NCBI GenBank assembly: GCA_963713805.1
Contig: CAVQNF010000011.1
Location: 71,189 to 135,188, forward strand
Length of the DNA stretch: 64,000 nt
Origin: GAS188 sp963713805
GTDB lineage: Bacteria; Pseudomonadota; Alphaproteobacteria; Rhizobiales; Beijerinckiaceae
Direction: 5' to 3'
Within the stretch, counting starts at the first letter, position 1. Every line of letters begins with the position of its first letter. Shown here piece by piece: positions 1 to 8,673 of the stretch. Position numbers and translations under genes: made by a program. Below the pieces are notes generated by a model that was given only the letters and a program-made list of their open reading frames with translations, made no database searches and was not told the DNA's origin.

Positions 1-320
1 GGAAGAACCGAGTAACCGGCAGGCATGGGTTTCGTTCGTGCGAAACGTTGCGTTCCCGACTGGCTCCCTCGCCGAGGTCATTCGCGACCTCGGAGACTTC
101 CTCATGCAACATGCCGAGGCAGCGAGACGGTTATAAGAATTGGATCTTCGCCAACGACAAACATCGTCAAGGGTTGATGACGCCGACCCTTGATGCGGGC
201 CTCGAATTTCGTTCGACGCAAGTTCGAAATTCGAGATTAGAGCCAACGGCCAAGTTTTTTCCGGTGGGATGGCGAGTGATATTTCCGGGGGTTCGGCCCA
301 AGCTGCGCCCTCTCCCGCGA
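1..320. other. Left-edge non-coding stretch
   Basis: No convincing gene is visible. A long plus-strand open frame crosses this stretch but is the antisense shadow of the transporter gene that follows. The stretch lies downstream of that minus-strand gene and holds one perfect inverted repeat, listed separately. Confidence 0.5.
201..235. repeat. Perfect 11-bp inverted repeat
   Basis: CTCGAATTTCG at 201-211 is followed by a 13-nt loop and its exact reverse complement CGAAATTCGAG at 225-235. It lies 86-120 bases downstream of the stop of the minus-strand substrate-binding protein gene. It could end transcription of that gene, but the stem is AT-rich and no U-run follows, so it may be only a palindromic repeat. 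Confidence 0.5.
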
Positions 321-1943
321 TCAGGCCGGCTTCACCGCATACATGTCGAGCTGCCATCCGGCCGCGGTGAGCGGCAGCTTGCCGAGCGTGTCGCGCACCG
401 CGATCTGGTAGACCGGCTGGAACAGGATGAAGTGGTTCGCCTGGTCGACCATCTGCTTTTGGTATTCGACCCACATATCGGCTTGCTTCTTCGGGTCGGT
501 CTCGGCGGCCGCGTCATGGATGAGCTTCACCAGAGCCGCGGGCGGCGTCCAATGCACGCGCTTCGCCACGCGCTCGACGGTCGCCGCGGCCCACAGCAGA
601 TTCTCGACCGCCGGCGGATTCCAGAAGGTCAGCACGCCGCCCTGCGCCTTGCCGGTGGTGTACATCGTGCGGGCATTCACCTGGTCCATGGGGTTGAGCT
701 TCGCCGTGATGCCGACGCGCGCGAGATCGGCCTGCAGCTTCTGCGCCAGCGTCTGGTACGAGATTCCGGCGATCGCGGCATTGCCATAGGCGATCTCGAA
801 CTCGAAGCCGTCCGGCATGCCGGCCTTGGCGAGCAGGTCCTTCGCCTTGGCGAGGTCCTGGCGAAAGCCGATCTTGCGCGCGATCTCCTCGGTCGAGCCC
901 GAGACGCCGATCGGGAGGAAATGCGCCGGCCGCAACGCCGCACCGCCCAGCATCGAGGTCTTGATGCCGTCGTAGTCGATGGCGTAGCCGATCGCCTGGC
1001 GCGCCTCCTTGACGGCGAGCGCCTTGTTGAATTCCGGTTCCTGGGTCAGCGCCATATAGACGAAGTCGAGGCTGGTGAGCGCTTCGAGGCGAAGCTTCGG
1101 CTCGGCTTTGAGCGTCGCCACCTGCTCGGGGATGAGGTTGAAGGCGATATCGACATCGCCGCGCCGCACCGCGAGGAGCTGCGCCGCGCTGTCGCCGATG
1201 TGGCGGATGATCACGCGCTCGAAGGGCGGTTTGCCGCGCCAGAAATTGTCGTTGCGCACGAGCTGGATCTGGGCATTGCGCTCCCAGCGCACCAAACGAT
1301 AGGCGCCGGTTCCGGCCGAATTGTCGTTGAGCCAGGTCGTGGCCTTGTCCTTCTGCTTGGCGTCGGTCGAGCCGTCGCCCCCGTGCTGCTCCACGAGCTT
1401 GCGGTCGAGCACCGGGAAGCCCGGCGCGGCGAGGATCGTCAGGATCGGCTCGTCGGGGTTCTTCAAGACGACATCCACCGTCTTGTCGTCGACGATCGCG
1501 GTATGGTCGATATTGGCGATGTATTGGGATGGCTGATCGCCGAGATAAAGCACGCGGTCGAGCGACCATTTGACATCGTCGACCGTCATCGGATTGCCGC
1601 TCGCGAACTTGACGCCTTCGCGGATGGTGAAGCGCCAGCCCTTTCGGTCGGGGGTTCGCGCCCAGGCCGTGGCGAGCGCGGGCTTGAGATCGATATAGTC
1701 GCCGGGGTCCATCGTGACGAGCATGTCGTAGGCGGCCGTCAAGGTCATGGGCGGCGTGTATTGGGCCTGCCGCGCCGGATCGAGCGTGATGGTGTCGCTG
1801 ATGTCGATGCCGATCACCAGGGTGGTCTTCGAGGCTTGCGCGAAGACGCGCTCCGGGAGCCCCGCGGCGAGCGCCGCTCCGCCCGCGCCGAGAAGCTTGG
1901 TCACCTGGCGGCGGCTCATGAAACCCGATGCGTGTTTCCTCAT
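321..1943 (-). CDS. ABC transporter substrate-binding protein, family 5 (peptide/opine type), Tat-exported
   Basis: This intact 540-residue protein matches the extracytoplasmic solute-binding family 5 in length and layout. Such proteins capture oligopeptides, opines or similar solutes in the periplasm and hand them to a two-permease, two-ATPase importer. The N-terminus carries a twin-arginine signal (SRRQVTKLL, residues 10-18), a hydrophobic alanine/glycine stretch, and a likely cleavage site after VFAQA near residue 36. Family hallmarks follow, including DPARQAQYTPPM, LATAWARTPDRKGWRFTIRE, VKFASGNPMTVDDVKWSLDR and LVRNDNFWRGKPPFE. The start may be residue 1 or the methionine at residue 9, just before the arginine pair. 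No permease or ATPase genes follow within the window, so any partners lie beyond the left edge. The substrate cannot be told from sequence. Confidence 0.9.
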   Translation of the reverse strand: MRKHASGFMSRRQVTKLLGAGGAALAAGLPERVFAQASKTTLVIGIDISDTITLDPARQAQYTPPMTLTAAYDMLVTMDPGDYIDLKPALATAWARTPDRKGWRFTIREGVKFASGNPMTVDDVKWSLDRVLYLGDQPSQYIANIDHTAIVDDKTVDVVLKNPDEPILTILAAPGFPVLDRKLVEQHGGDGSTDAKQKDKATTWLNDNSAGTGAYRLVRWERNAQIQLVRNDNFWRGKPPFERVIIRHIGDSAAQLLAVRRGDVDIAFNLIPEQVATLKAEPKLRLEALTSLDFVYMALTQEPEFNKALAVKEARQAIGYAIDYDGIKTSMLGGAALRPAHFLPIGVSGSTEEIARKIGFRQDLAKAKDLLAKAGMPDGFEFEIAYGNAAIAGISYQTLAQKLQADLARVGITAKLNPMDQVNARTMYTTGKAQGGVLTFWNPPAVENLLWAAATVERVAKRVHWTPPAALVKLIHDAAAETDPKKQADMWVEYQKQMVDQANHFILFQPVYQIAVRDTLGKLPLTAAGWQLDMYAVKPA

Positions 1944-2201
1944 CCTGTCCTCCCTGGCGACCTCGGCTCGAATGCCGCGATCGTTTTGTTTGGATCGATC
2001 TAACTACATGTGGCCCGAGGGCGCAACGACGAGACGGTCAAGACCTTGCGCCGCGCTTCCCGTTCCGATTCATCATCCATGGGCGCCCCCGTTCCCCAGG
2101 GCACCGTGGCGTGCACGCCGCGGTCGCAATGCTGCGGAGCAGATGCTGTCAGAGCGCGATGCTTGCCGCATGCGGCGCGCGGAGCTATATACGCGCCTTG
2201 T

Positions 2202-2278
2202 CGGAGTGTGGCTCAGCCTGGTAGAGCACCTCGTTCGGGACGAGGGGGTCGTAGGTTCAAATCCTATCACTCCGACCA
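2202..2278 (+). tRNA. tRNA-Pro(CGG)
   Basis: A complete cloverleaf is visible. The acceptor stem pairs CGGAGTG (2202-2208) with CACTCCG (2268-2274), with discriminator A at 2275 and an encoded CCA at 2276-2278. The anticodon stem CCTCG/CGAGG (2229-2233 and 2241-2245) closes the loop TTCGGGA, with anticodon CGG at 2236-2238. The T-arm shows GTTCAAATC. The first pair C-G is typical of bacterial tRNA-Pro. No integrase or repeated 3' end is visible nearby, so there is no sign that it serves as an attachment site. Confidence 0.96.
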
Positions 2279-2289
2279 TCTTCTGGCGC

Positions 2290-2307
2290 CTCGCGCGAAG
2301 GCGCGAG
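2290..2307 (+). terminator. Hairpin after tRNA-Pro, possible terminator
   Basis: CTCGCGC (2290-2296), a GAAG tetraloop and GCGCGAG (2301-2307) form a strong 7-bp GC stem 12 bases after the tRNA. There is no clear U-run after it, so it may act as a processing or stop signal rather than a canonical intrinsic terminator. Confidence 0.45.
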
Positions 2308-2656
2308 TTGACGGCTCGGCGACAGTTCAAGAAAAAGAATCAAGCCTGCGGCTGCCGGTTTCGGTCGGGGGCATCGCCAGTGTCGTCATGCCGTCGATAT
2401 CTGCGACCTTTTGGGTGACGATGAGGGCCGTGAACGACGACGACGCGGCAACCGGCCTGCTTGCGGCCCATGCAAGCCCAGCGTTGCCCATCTGCCCCAT
2501 TCGACGGCAACCGCCCGATTGGGTTCACGTCCGCCGGAGAATAGACTTCGCCTCCCATCCGGCTGAAGGGGCCGCCGGCGGGCCGGGTGTCGCCTTCGAG
2601 CCACATGGCGAGGTTTCGCCACGAAAGCGAGTTGAAGAGGTATAGAGAACCCGGTC
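2308..2656. other. Intergenic stretch without recognised gene
   Basis: Open frames exist on both strands, but none gives a recognisable protein. The 3' part should hold the promoter and ribosome-binding region of the PilZ gene. The sequence GTTGAAGAGG at about 2631-2640 is purine-rich, but lies rather far from the start at 2657. Confidence 0.3.
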
Positions 2657-3078
2657 ATGCGCAAGGAACGGCATTCCCTTCGTTCGAAATCGTTCCTGAA
2701 GGCGACGGTCCGGTCCTACAACCGGAACGCGACGTTCGATTGCGTCGTGAGGAACATCTCACTTTCGGGAGCGAAATTGGAGCTTGATCAAACCCTCGTT
2801 CTTCCGCAGGAATTCGAGCTCGATGTTCCTCAGCGAGGCGCCCTGTTTCGATGCGAGCTCAAATGGAGGAAGGAAGGCGGGGCGGGCGTCCGCTTCAAGG
2901 ACAGCGTGGATGGGCCGACGGCGCAACCACTTGGTGGCGTTCGCCAAGGCGGATCGAGGCGCTCGAGAAGGAGAATGCGGCGCTTCGCCTCGAGGTCTCC
3001 CGGCTCACGCTCCTGCTTCAGCATTCCCCGGTCGCCCCAGGTCAGGATCACAAATGCACGCCGGGAGAAAAATCTTGA
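2657..3078 (+). CDS. PilZ-domain protein with C-terminal coiled coil (frameshifted)
   Basis: The N-terminal 85 residues look like a PilZ domain, the cyclic-di-GMP-binding fold that controls exopolysaccharide and motility outputs. Seen are the start RKERHSLRSKSFLKATVR, with a basic stretch in place of the RxxxR arm, then CVVRNISLSGAKLEL, matching the D/NxSxxG motif, and ELKWRKEGGAGVRF. After about base 2905 the frame changes. Continuing in another frame to 3078 gives RIEALEKENAALRLEVSRLT, a short leucine-rich coiled coil that is common at the end of small alphaproteobacterial PilZ proteins. At least one indel is needed to join the halves. If real, the protein would be about 135 residues. The c-di-GMP role fits the polysaccharide genes downstream but is inferred. 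Confidence 0.65.
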
Positions 3079-3353
3079 CTGCCGAGTTTCTGAGGGCACC
3101 GCTCATCACCCTGGTCGTCGGTGCGACTTTTCGGGCCTCACCGGATGCATCTCCTCCGAGCGCCAGCTTGCCACCGACAAGGATCAATGCGCGGCGCAGG
3201 GCCTCGCTCCTTCAACGAGCGCTTTCGAGGATTGCGTTTCGGTCGCGAACGGCCGCCGGCGCGATGCCGAGGCGCGCCAATCCGCTGCGGATGCAGCAGA
3301 TGCAGGATCAGAGCATGGAGAATTTCATGCATTCGCAAAGCGCCGCGCCTTAA
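3054..3353 (+). CDS. Small outer-membrane-type lipoprotein (frameshifted)
   Basis: From ATG at 3054 a signal-like segment reads ILTAEFLRAPLITLVVGA. After a frame change near 3115 the text becomes FSGLTGCISSERQ, in which LTGC is a lipobox with the lipidated cysteine. The mature part has DKDQCAAQGLAPSTSAFEDC. Two cysteines around a G-x-x-P-x-T-x-A-F core are familiar from short rhizobial lipoproteins of unknown function. A further frame change gives the Q/M-rich tail MQQMQDQSMENFMHSQSAAP ending at 3353. The start overlaps the end of the PilZ gene, suggesting co-transcription. It was recognised by family pattern only; no function is known to me. Confidence 0.5.
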   Translation: MHAGRKILTAEFLRAPLITLVVGATFRASPDASPPSASLPPTRINARRRASLLQRALSRIAFRSRTAAGAMPRRANPLRMQQMQDQSMENFMHSQSAAP

Positions 3354-3392
3354 AGCATGATCCGGAACATGGGCCCGTTTTTGCGACTTTGC
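3350..3392 (-). repeat. Rhizobial palindromic intergenic repeat, copy C
   Basis: Read on the minus strand this stretch gives CGCAAAAACGGGCCCATG and then TTCCGGATCATGCT, resembling the copies at 6490 and 13987 (CGCAAAAAT...GGATCATGCT). It lies just after the lipoprotein gene. The GCATGATCCGGAA end is a common part of intergenic repeats in this bacterial order. Confidence 0.45.
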
Positions 3393-3587
3393 TCTTCTCA
3401 GCGGTCGGCGCGCGGCGGGGCCTCGATGTCGCGATCAGAAGGCGGAGCCCTTGCACGAATTGCTCGACATTTGAGGAAGCAGGCCCAGCGCGGCGATGAT
3501 GCGCAAGGATCGTGAACCCTTCGAAACGAGCTCGGCCGTTGCGAGAAGGCGATGGCACCGCTCTTTGCGGTCGCGTAGGCGCAGGCG

Positions 3588-3695
3588 CTAGCTCACGGCC
3601 GCCATGCCGCTCAGCTTTTCTTCGCGCTCGGCTGCGACCAGCCTTCCGTCCGAAGTTTGAACGAACCGCAGCACGTAATATTGGGTCTCGCGCAT
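3588..3695 (-). CDS. Possible 35-residue small protein
   Basis: An ATG at 3695 opens a short frame, beginning METQ-like (MRETQYYVLRF) and ending EEKLSGMAAVS before TAG at 3588-3590. The composition looks protein-like and the frame lies between usg and a non-coding gap on the same strand. It may be the start of a longer small protein cut by an indel. No family was recognised, and it could be chance. Confidence 0.25.
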   Translation of the reverse strand: MRETQYYVLRFVQTSDGRLVAAEREEKLSGMAAVS

Positions 3696-3747
3696 GCAGG
3701 ATCGGCGACCTGTCGCCGATACAGGCGGACGCGCGGGGGGCCTTGGG

Positions 3748-4020
3748 CTAGTTGATCTGCATATTCCCTGACCGCGAGGCGAAGCTCGCAAGGTTTTATC
3801 AGCTTGCGAATGGGCAACCCGCACGGAATGCAAATGCCCGTCGAGCTTGGCCGCCCAGAAGACAAGAAAGCCGCGAAGCACCGGAAAGCGCGGCGCCACG
3901 TCATAGTCCTGCCAGATGTAGCTCTGGAGAAAGACCGGATGATCCGGGAGCCGGTAAAGGATTTCGGCCGTCGTCAAGCCATAGCCGGCCGAGCTGCTTG
4001 AGGAAATCCTTCGAAACCAT
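3748..4020 (-). CDS. usg: Usg family protein (frameshifted)
   Basis: The start MVSKDFLKQL at 4020 and the segments AGYGLTTAEILYRLPDHP, YIWQDYDVAPRFPVLRGF and AAKLDGHLHSVRVAHSQ match the Usg family, a roughly 90-residue alphaproteobacterial protein first noted upstream of trpF. The span from ATG to the TAG at 3748-3750 is 91 codons, just the family size. The frame changes at least twice inside (near residue 10 and after VAHSQ), so two or more compensating indels are needed. The function is unknown; some relatives sit by tryptophan genes, but here the neighbours are unrelated. The odd frame history argues for sequencing error because the encoded text stays well conserved. Confidence 0.7.
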
Positions 4021-4317
4021 TTCTGTCCTCCCGTCAAGAGGAAAAAGGGGCGCCCGAGGGAGGAAGACCTGGGGACACCCTTGAGTTTACCTGGATCACC
4101 ATCCACATCCATTGAGCATGGATGGCAATTCAGTAAAGGCCCGGACGCGGTCGCCGTCCATAGTCGATTATGACTACTCACACCGCGGACGCGGGCCATT
4201 CGATCCTGGGCCCGTCCTTTCTGGCTACCTCGCAATGATGAGGCAGTTGAGATCGCAAGGCCTTGCATCGGCGTTTGCGGGCTTGATCACCACCCGCGAC
4301 ACGCTTCACATTGGGGC

Positions 4318-4822
4318 ATGCGTCGATGGCCAGCCATCTTCTTGTTGGCGACCCTCTGCCTGTTCCTCGTTCACGGCGACCGGTTCGGCGGCATCTGCGG
4401 CGCGGGCGGCGGTGTTCGACTTCGAATGGATCGACACCTCGCTTGAAGGCGGGATGAACGGCCTGCGCCAGGACGAGCAGGAGCGCTTGCACATGCTCGG
4501 CGAACGTCTGAGGCGCGAGCTTGCCGAGTTCGGCCGCTTCGAGATCGTGGATATCGCGCCCGTGGCCGATGAGGCCCGGCATAGCAATCTTCAGGCTTGC
4601 GGCGGTTGCGAGGCGAGCATGGCGAGAGCGCTCGGCGCGAAGCTCGCCATCACCGCAACGGTGCAGAAAGTGTCGAACCTGATCTTGAACATCAACATTT
4701 ATACGCACGACGCCGACACGGGTCGGCTGCTCTTTGCGGCGAGCGCCGATATGCGCGGCAACACGGATGAATCCTGGTTTCGGACGCTCGACTGGATCGT
4801 CAGGAATTCGACTGCTTGCTGA
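4318..4822 (+). CDS. DUF3280/DUF2380-like secreted protein (frameshifted)
   Basis: The first frame from ATG 4318 encodes a signal peptide (RRWPAIFLLATLCLFLVH). One indel near 4370 leads into the main frame, starting AARAAVFDFEWIDTSLEGG. The mature protein has the family features: a DEQERL helix, FEIVDIAPVADEA, ACGGCEASMARALGA with a CGGC pair, and ITATVQKVSNLILNINIY ending in RGNTDESWFRTLDWIVRN. Proteins of this type are periplasmic, of unknown role, and I recall them near PQQ alcohol dehydrogenase genes of methylotrophs. That association is family knowledge; no such gene is seen here. Confidence is high for the family and low for any function. Confidence 0.65.
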
Positions 4823-5151
4823 CCAGGGCCGGTAGGTTTCCGGCGCAGGCTTGTCGGAGCGGCCGGACAAGCTCGTCTGCGGCCCGTGAACCCAGGGGGA
4901 GAATCGGGGCCTCCGATTCATGGGCATGGTCGAGGCCGCTCGCAACGATTTCCAGCCCGCCGTGCCCCCTCGACGCGACCAGGCGTTGAGCCGTGAATTG
5001 AAGGGAGTGACTTGCGCGCCGGGAGAAGCGCGCATCATCAAGGACGGCGCAACAAAATGCGCGCTACGACCGTCCCCTTCGAACTCGCATTCAGGCTGTG
5101 CATCACTCGACCGGGCTCGCGGCTCGCGGCCTGCGGCTCGCGTGGGGCCGA
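4823..5151. other. Intergenic stretch
   Basis: No recognisable product on either strand. Both flanking genes end here (convergent arrangement). No clear hairpin followed by a T-run was found. Confidence 0.3.
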
Positions 5152-5349
5152 TCATTTCCTCTTCAAAGGCTCGATTTTCAACATCCTTCGCAGGGTGGCG
5201 TTATGCACGGTAAGTCTGGTTACTTCATTGCGAAGCTCGAAATTCTCGAGCTCGAGCGCCTCGATCGTTCTCGCATCGTCATTGCCGCCAATCTTGAAAA
5301 TTCTCACGCCCAGATCTGCGGCATAATCAGTCACCCGACTTGACATCAT
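5152..5349 (-). CDS. Small coiled-coil protein (65 residues)
   Basis: The frame MMSSRVTDYAADLGVRIFK continues into a leucine heptad segment, TIEALELENFELRNEVTRLT, and ends with a basic tail. It resembles the coiled-coil end of the PilZ gene (EALEKENAALRLEVSRLT) and may be a family of small alphaproteobacterial coiled-coil proteins. The upstream side (above 5349) is AT-richer and could hold its promoter. No function can be given. Length and composition make it a plausible real gene. Confidence 0.45.
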   Translation of the reverse strand: MMSSRVTDYAADLGVRIFKIGGNDDARTIEALELENFELRNEVTRLTVHNATLRRMLKIEPLKRK

Positions 5350-5962
5350 CTACCTCCGCTACCTCCGCGTACACGAGCCCCATGCAACGGCCAGCCCAGC
5401 CTCTCCGGTTGTCTCAAATACCCAGACGAATACTATTCCAGATGCTCGCAAATGAGCAAAATATCCTTAACGCCCCCGTCCGCCGCGCATCCACCGCGAG
5501 GACGGCAGAAAATATTTGCTTGCACGCCCCCAAAGCTAGCAGAAACCACGCCGATTGCCACCCCTGCTCCTTAGGGGTAGTCGCGCGGCGCGAAATACTC
5601 CGGGCCGGTTTGTGGAGAACCTCATTAGGTTAAGGAGCTATAACGCTCGAACGAGATTTGAATGTTGATAACCTCACATCAGGCTCCGCTTTCACACAAA
5701 AGTGACGCCCTTCCCCTTGAACGCGCCTCACGATCGTGCTGGATTGATTCCGTGCAGATCGAACCTATGTACCTTTTGTTTCGATGTAGCTCCAATTCAT
5801 TGAGCGATATCATACGGTCGATCTGTCGCGGGGCGAATTGCGGCGACGGGGATTTAGGCGCTTCTTGGCACGGAGGGTCAACCCGAGGACATCGGGTGGG
5901 GGCGATTCGTGACGGGAAGGACGCATGGGTGGCAGAGGGGCCGGCAAAGCCGGTGAGAGACC
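5350..5962. other. Intergenic stretch, no gene recognised
   Basis: This 600-base stretch is lower in GC than its surroundings around 5400-5500 and 5640-5830. No frame yields a recognisable protein on either strand. It separates two divergent small genes and should contain both promoters. Confidence 0.35.
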
Positions 5963-6310
5963 ATGGTGAAGAGGAAGAGGCATTCGGTTCCGGAAATAAT
6001 GGCGAAGCTTCGTCAAGCCGACGAAATGGCGGCGGAAGGTAGAATTCAAAGCGATATTGCACGCACTCTGGGCGTCAGCGTCATGACGTATCATCGCTGG
6101 CGCGCCGGGCGTCCGGGTTTGGAAGGCTTGAACTCCGCCGAAAAACGCGATCAACGCACGAAGGAGGTCACCGCCGGGGCTCAAACTGCGGCGCGCGTCG
6201 GCGAGCTGCAGCTGGAGAATTCCCGCCTTCGGCGCTTGGTGACGGATTTGCTTCTCGAGAAAATGCGGCTCGAGGAGGAGATGCTGGCGGTCGGAGACGC
6301 TGCGGCCTGA
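5963..6310 (+). CDS. IS3-type OrfA-like helix-turn-helix protein
   Basis: The 115-residue protein starts KRKRHSVPEIMAKLRQADEM, closely resembling the DNA-binding OrfA subunit of IS3-family transposases (HTH_Tnp_1). An HTH follows (IQSDIARTLGVSVMTYHRWR, residues 31-50). The family's leucine-zipper region appears as ELQLENSRLRRLVTDLLLEK, used for dimerisation and OrfB contact. No OrfB (DDE integrase) follows and no terminal repeats are seen. It is therefore either an IS remnant or a host gene that has kept only the DNA-binding half. The insert between HTH and zipper is longer than usual, which slightly favours the second view. Confidence 0.65.
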   Translation: MVKRKRHSVPEIMAKLRQADEMAAEGRIQSDIARTLGVSVMTYHRWRAGRPGLEGLNSAEKRDQRTKEVTAGAQTAARVGELQLENSRLRRLVTDLLLEKMRLEEEMLAVGDAAA

Positions 6311-6489
6311 GAGAGCACGAAGCCGCGCTCGTCGAAGGCTCCACATGTTGCAAAGCGCCCCGGATGGCCGATGCGCCGAAGCCGCAGCTCGGCTTTTTCG
6401 ATCGCACGGGGGGATGCCTGGCAGGTGCCTTCGAGAAGTCTCCGCTAGAGCGGGATGCGTTGACATGGAATTGGCGTAGCCATTTTATC

Positions 6490-6548
6490 TCTTTGTTTTG
6501 ACGCATAATCTCATCGCAAAAATAGTCCCCATTTTTGCGGATCATGCT
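6490..6548 (+). repeat. Palindromic intergenic repeat, copy A
   Basis: The block CTCTTTGTTTTGACGCATAA plus the hairpin CGCAAAAAT-AGTCCCC-ATTTTTGCG is followed by GATCATGCTC. Copy B at 13987-14045 differs at several bases but keeps the 9-bp stem through paired changes (CGC/GCG here, CAC/GTG there). Confidence 0.75.
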
Positions 6549-6622
6549 CGAAAGGACTGGTTCTGCGCCGCAATTGCAATGGCGACTGCTGTGGCGATCC
6601 GGCTTTCGTTTCCCGGTCGGGA

Positions 6623-6841
6623 TCAGCGCTCGCGCGCCGGCAAGGGATCGCAGCTCACGCGCTTTTCCGCTCGTCCGGCCGATGCGGTTCGCATCGCCCG
6701 TTCCTTGAGCTCGCCCCAGGTGCCGAGGATCGCGTCGCAGCGGCGGCATCTGATCGGACTGTCGTCCTCGATCTTGTTGGGGAGACTGATCGCCGGGCTG
6801 GCGCATGCCGCGCATAGAAAATGGCTCAAAGCATACTCCAC
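6623..6841 (-). CDS. Small zinc-ribbon protein (72 residues)
   Basis: The protein has two CxxC pairs spaced as a zinc ribbon: LCAACASPAISLP (first pair) and IRCRRCDAILGTWGELK (second pair). Short proteins of this layout, with a D-D-S-P-I/V segment before the second pair and GTWGEL after it, are common and uncharacterised in the order. The likely start is ATG at 6841. It faces the repeat copy A downstream. A structural zinc site is inferred; no partner or regulon can be named. Confidence 0.55.
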   Translation of the reverse strand: MEYALSHFLCAACASPAISLPNKIEDDSPIRCRRCDAILGTWGELKERAMRTASAGRAEKRVSCDPLPARER

Positions 6842-7481
6842 TCAGTGGGCACTCGCTTCGTCCCGATAGGGTTCTGAAGCGTCATTCAACCGCATTCAAA
6901 CCTTTTGGCTCCGTTCGCCTGGCGATCCACACGGAGCACGATCCCTTAATCCAGTTCGGCCGTTTTCAGCACGATCCGACCCTTGGTGCCGGATGCGTTC
7001 AGATTGGGCACCGCTCGACGCCCGGCCTGCCGACGTCTGCCTCCATATAACATTGCTATGTGATGCGCGGGCGTTCGAACGGTACCGATACTGATGCGCA
7101 GTGAAACATCCGTGTCAAGACATTCTCGAAACCGAGCAGATTTGTGCCGCGACGCAGCGTGAGCCGCGCGGCCATTGGCCTGCGTTCCGCATGAGCGGCC
7201 CGGCGCACGCCTGCTTCTCGTGCGCCCCGGTCACTTGCCAGGCAACACTGCAAGGCGACACTGCACGTTGTCGCGCAAGATAAATATTTGCGAAAATTCC
7301 GAAAAGCCGATGCGAGATCCCTCTCCGGTGCGATACGGGCGCTCGAAGGCAGCGATCCGCTCGCCCGGCAGCAAGGTTTTCGGCTCCCGGAGGGGTTGTC
7401 GAGCCCTTTTTCGGGGCGTCCGTCCGCGATCGCTGTCCGGCCCTCCGGCGTGGCAGGAATCCTGCATAACGTAATCGACTT
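6842..7481. other. Long intergenic region before the uxs-like gene
   Basis: No frame on either strand gives a recognisable protein over 640 bases. Several short AT-rich patches (near 7030-7060 and 7280-7300) could be promoter elements. The region ends in the dyad listed next. Confidence 0.35.
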
Positions 7482-7512
7482 GTGATATGTCTATGTTATA
7501 CCATAGTGTCAC
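7482..7512 (+). promoter_or_regulatory. Imperfect dyad upstream of uxs-like gene
   Basis: GTGA...CTATG (7482-7495) and CATAG..TCAC (7502-7512) form an imperfect inverted repeat around TTATAC, 70-100 bases before the start at 7582. Its place and symmetry fit an operator for a dimeric regulator, possibly overlapping a -10 box (TTATAC). This is inference from position only. Confidence 0.35.
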
Positions 7513-7581
7513 CAAGAGAATGCCCCTTTGCCAGGGCTCTTATGCGCGCCAGATGAAATCGTCGACCTTGGGAGTGATTCG

Positions 7582-8569
7582 ATGTTGACCGAGTTGCGTG
7601 TATTGGTCACCGGCGGCGCCGGCTTCATCGGCTCGCATTTGTGCGAGCGGCTTGCTGCAAGACGGATACGAGGTTCTGTGCGTCGACAATTTGTATACGG
7701 GCGCCCGGCACAATGTTCGTCATCTCTTGGCGAACCCGCGCTTCGAGCTGCTGCGTCACGACGTCTGCTTCCCGCTTTACGTCGAGGTCGACGAGATCTA
7801 CAACCTCGCCTGTCCGGCCTCGCCGATCCACTATCAGCTCGACCCCGTGCAGACGACCAAGACGAGCGTGCACGGCGCCATCAACATGCTCGGCCTCGCC
7901 AAGCGCGTGAAGGCAAAGATCCTGCAGGCATCGACCTCCGAGGTCTATGGCGATCCCTCCGTGCATCCGCAGGCGGAGGATTATTGGGGCAACGTCAATC
8001 CGATCGGTCCGCGCTCCTGCTATGACGAAGGAAAGCGTTGCGCCGAGACATTGTTCTTCGACTATCACCGGCAGCATGAGATGCCGGTGAAGGTCGCGCG
8101 GATCTTCAACACCTACGGACCGCGCATGCACCCGAACGACGGCCGCGTGGTCTCGAATTTCATCGTGCAGGCCCTCCAGAACAGGGACATCACCGTCTAC
8201 GGCGACGGCAGCCATACCCGGTCCTTCTGCTATGTGGATGATCTGGTCGACGGCCTCATGCGCCTCATGGGAACTCCGGAGGAGATCACCGGACCGGTCA
8301 ATCTCGGCAATCCCGGCGAATTTACCATCCGGGAGCTTGCCGAAGAGGTGATCGAGCTCACCGGCTCGTCCTCGCGCATCATCCACCTGCCTCTACCCGT
8401 CGACGACCCCAAGCAAAGGCGGCCGGATATAAGCAAGGCGAATGAGCTGTTCGGCTGGAAGCCGAGGGTGCCGTTGCGTGACGGGCTTTTGAAAACCATC
8501 GGATATTTCGAACGGCTTTTCAGGGAGGAGCTGGTCAACGTGGTGCGCCCCGTTCTTCATCACGGGTAG
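7582..8569 (+). CDS. UDP-glucuronate decarboxylase / UDP-xylose synthase-like epimerase (frameshifted)
   Basis: The start at 7582 has a GGGAG 7 bases upstream. The first residues ELRVLVTGGAGFIGSHLCER are a Rossmann NAD site. One extra base near 7655 shifts the frame, after which the text is intact: LLQDGYEVLCVDNLYTGARH, ACPASPIHYQLDPVQT, STSEVYGDP, the catalytic SCYDEGKR (YxxxK), RIFNTYGPRMHPNDGRVVSN and SFCYVDDLVDGL. These fit the Uxs branch of extended short-chain dehydrogenases, which decarboxylate UDP-glucuronate to UDP-xylose for glycan synthesis in the cytosol. About 325 residues is the family length. It stands upstream of the glycosylphosphotransferase, fitting precursor supply. dTDP-glucose dehydratase is less likely because of the HYQLDPVQT and RMHPNDGRVVSN signatures. 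Confidence 0.82.
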
Positions 8570-8673
8570 GGGCGCCCACCGGACATCCGGCTTCTGGGGT
8601 ACTACCCATGAATGTTATCCTGCTGTTACGCGGTATGTGTTACGCCTGTGATTTATAAGATTCGGAGGTGGGA

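Noticed and set aside
48..2003. 651-codon plus-strand open frame
   Set aside because: It is antisense to the well-recognised substrate-binding protein gene and has arginine/histidine-rich, low-complexity text typical of GC-rich shadow frames.
2202..2278. tRNA-Pro as an island attachment site
   Set aside because: No integrase gene is nearby and I did not see the tRNA 3' end repeated in the window.
4178..5155. 325-codon minus-strand open frame
   Set aside because: It runs antisense to the DUF3280-like gene and shows no family pattern.
5963..6310. Complete IS3 element
   Set aside because: No OrfB reading frame follows in any frame, and no terminal inverted repeats were found.
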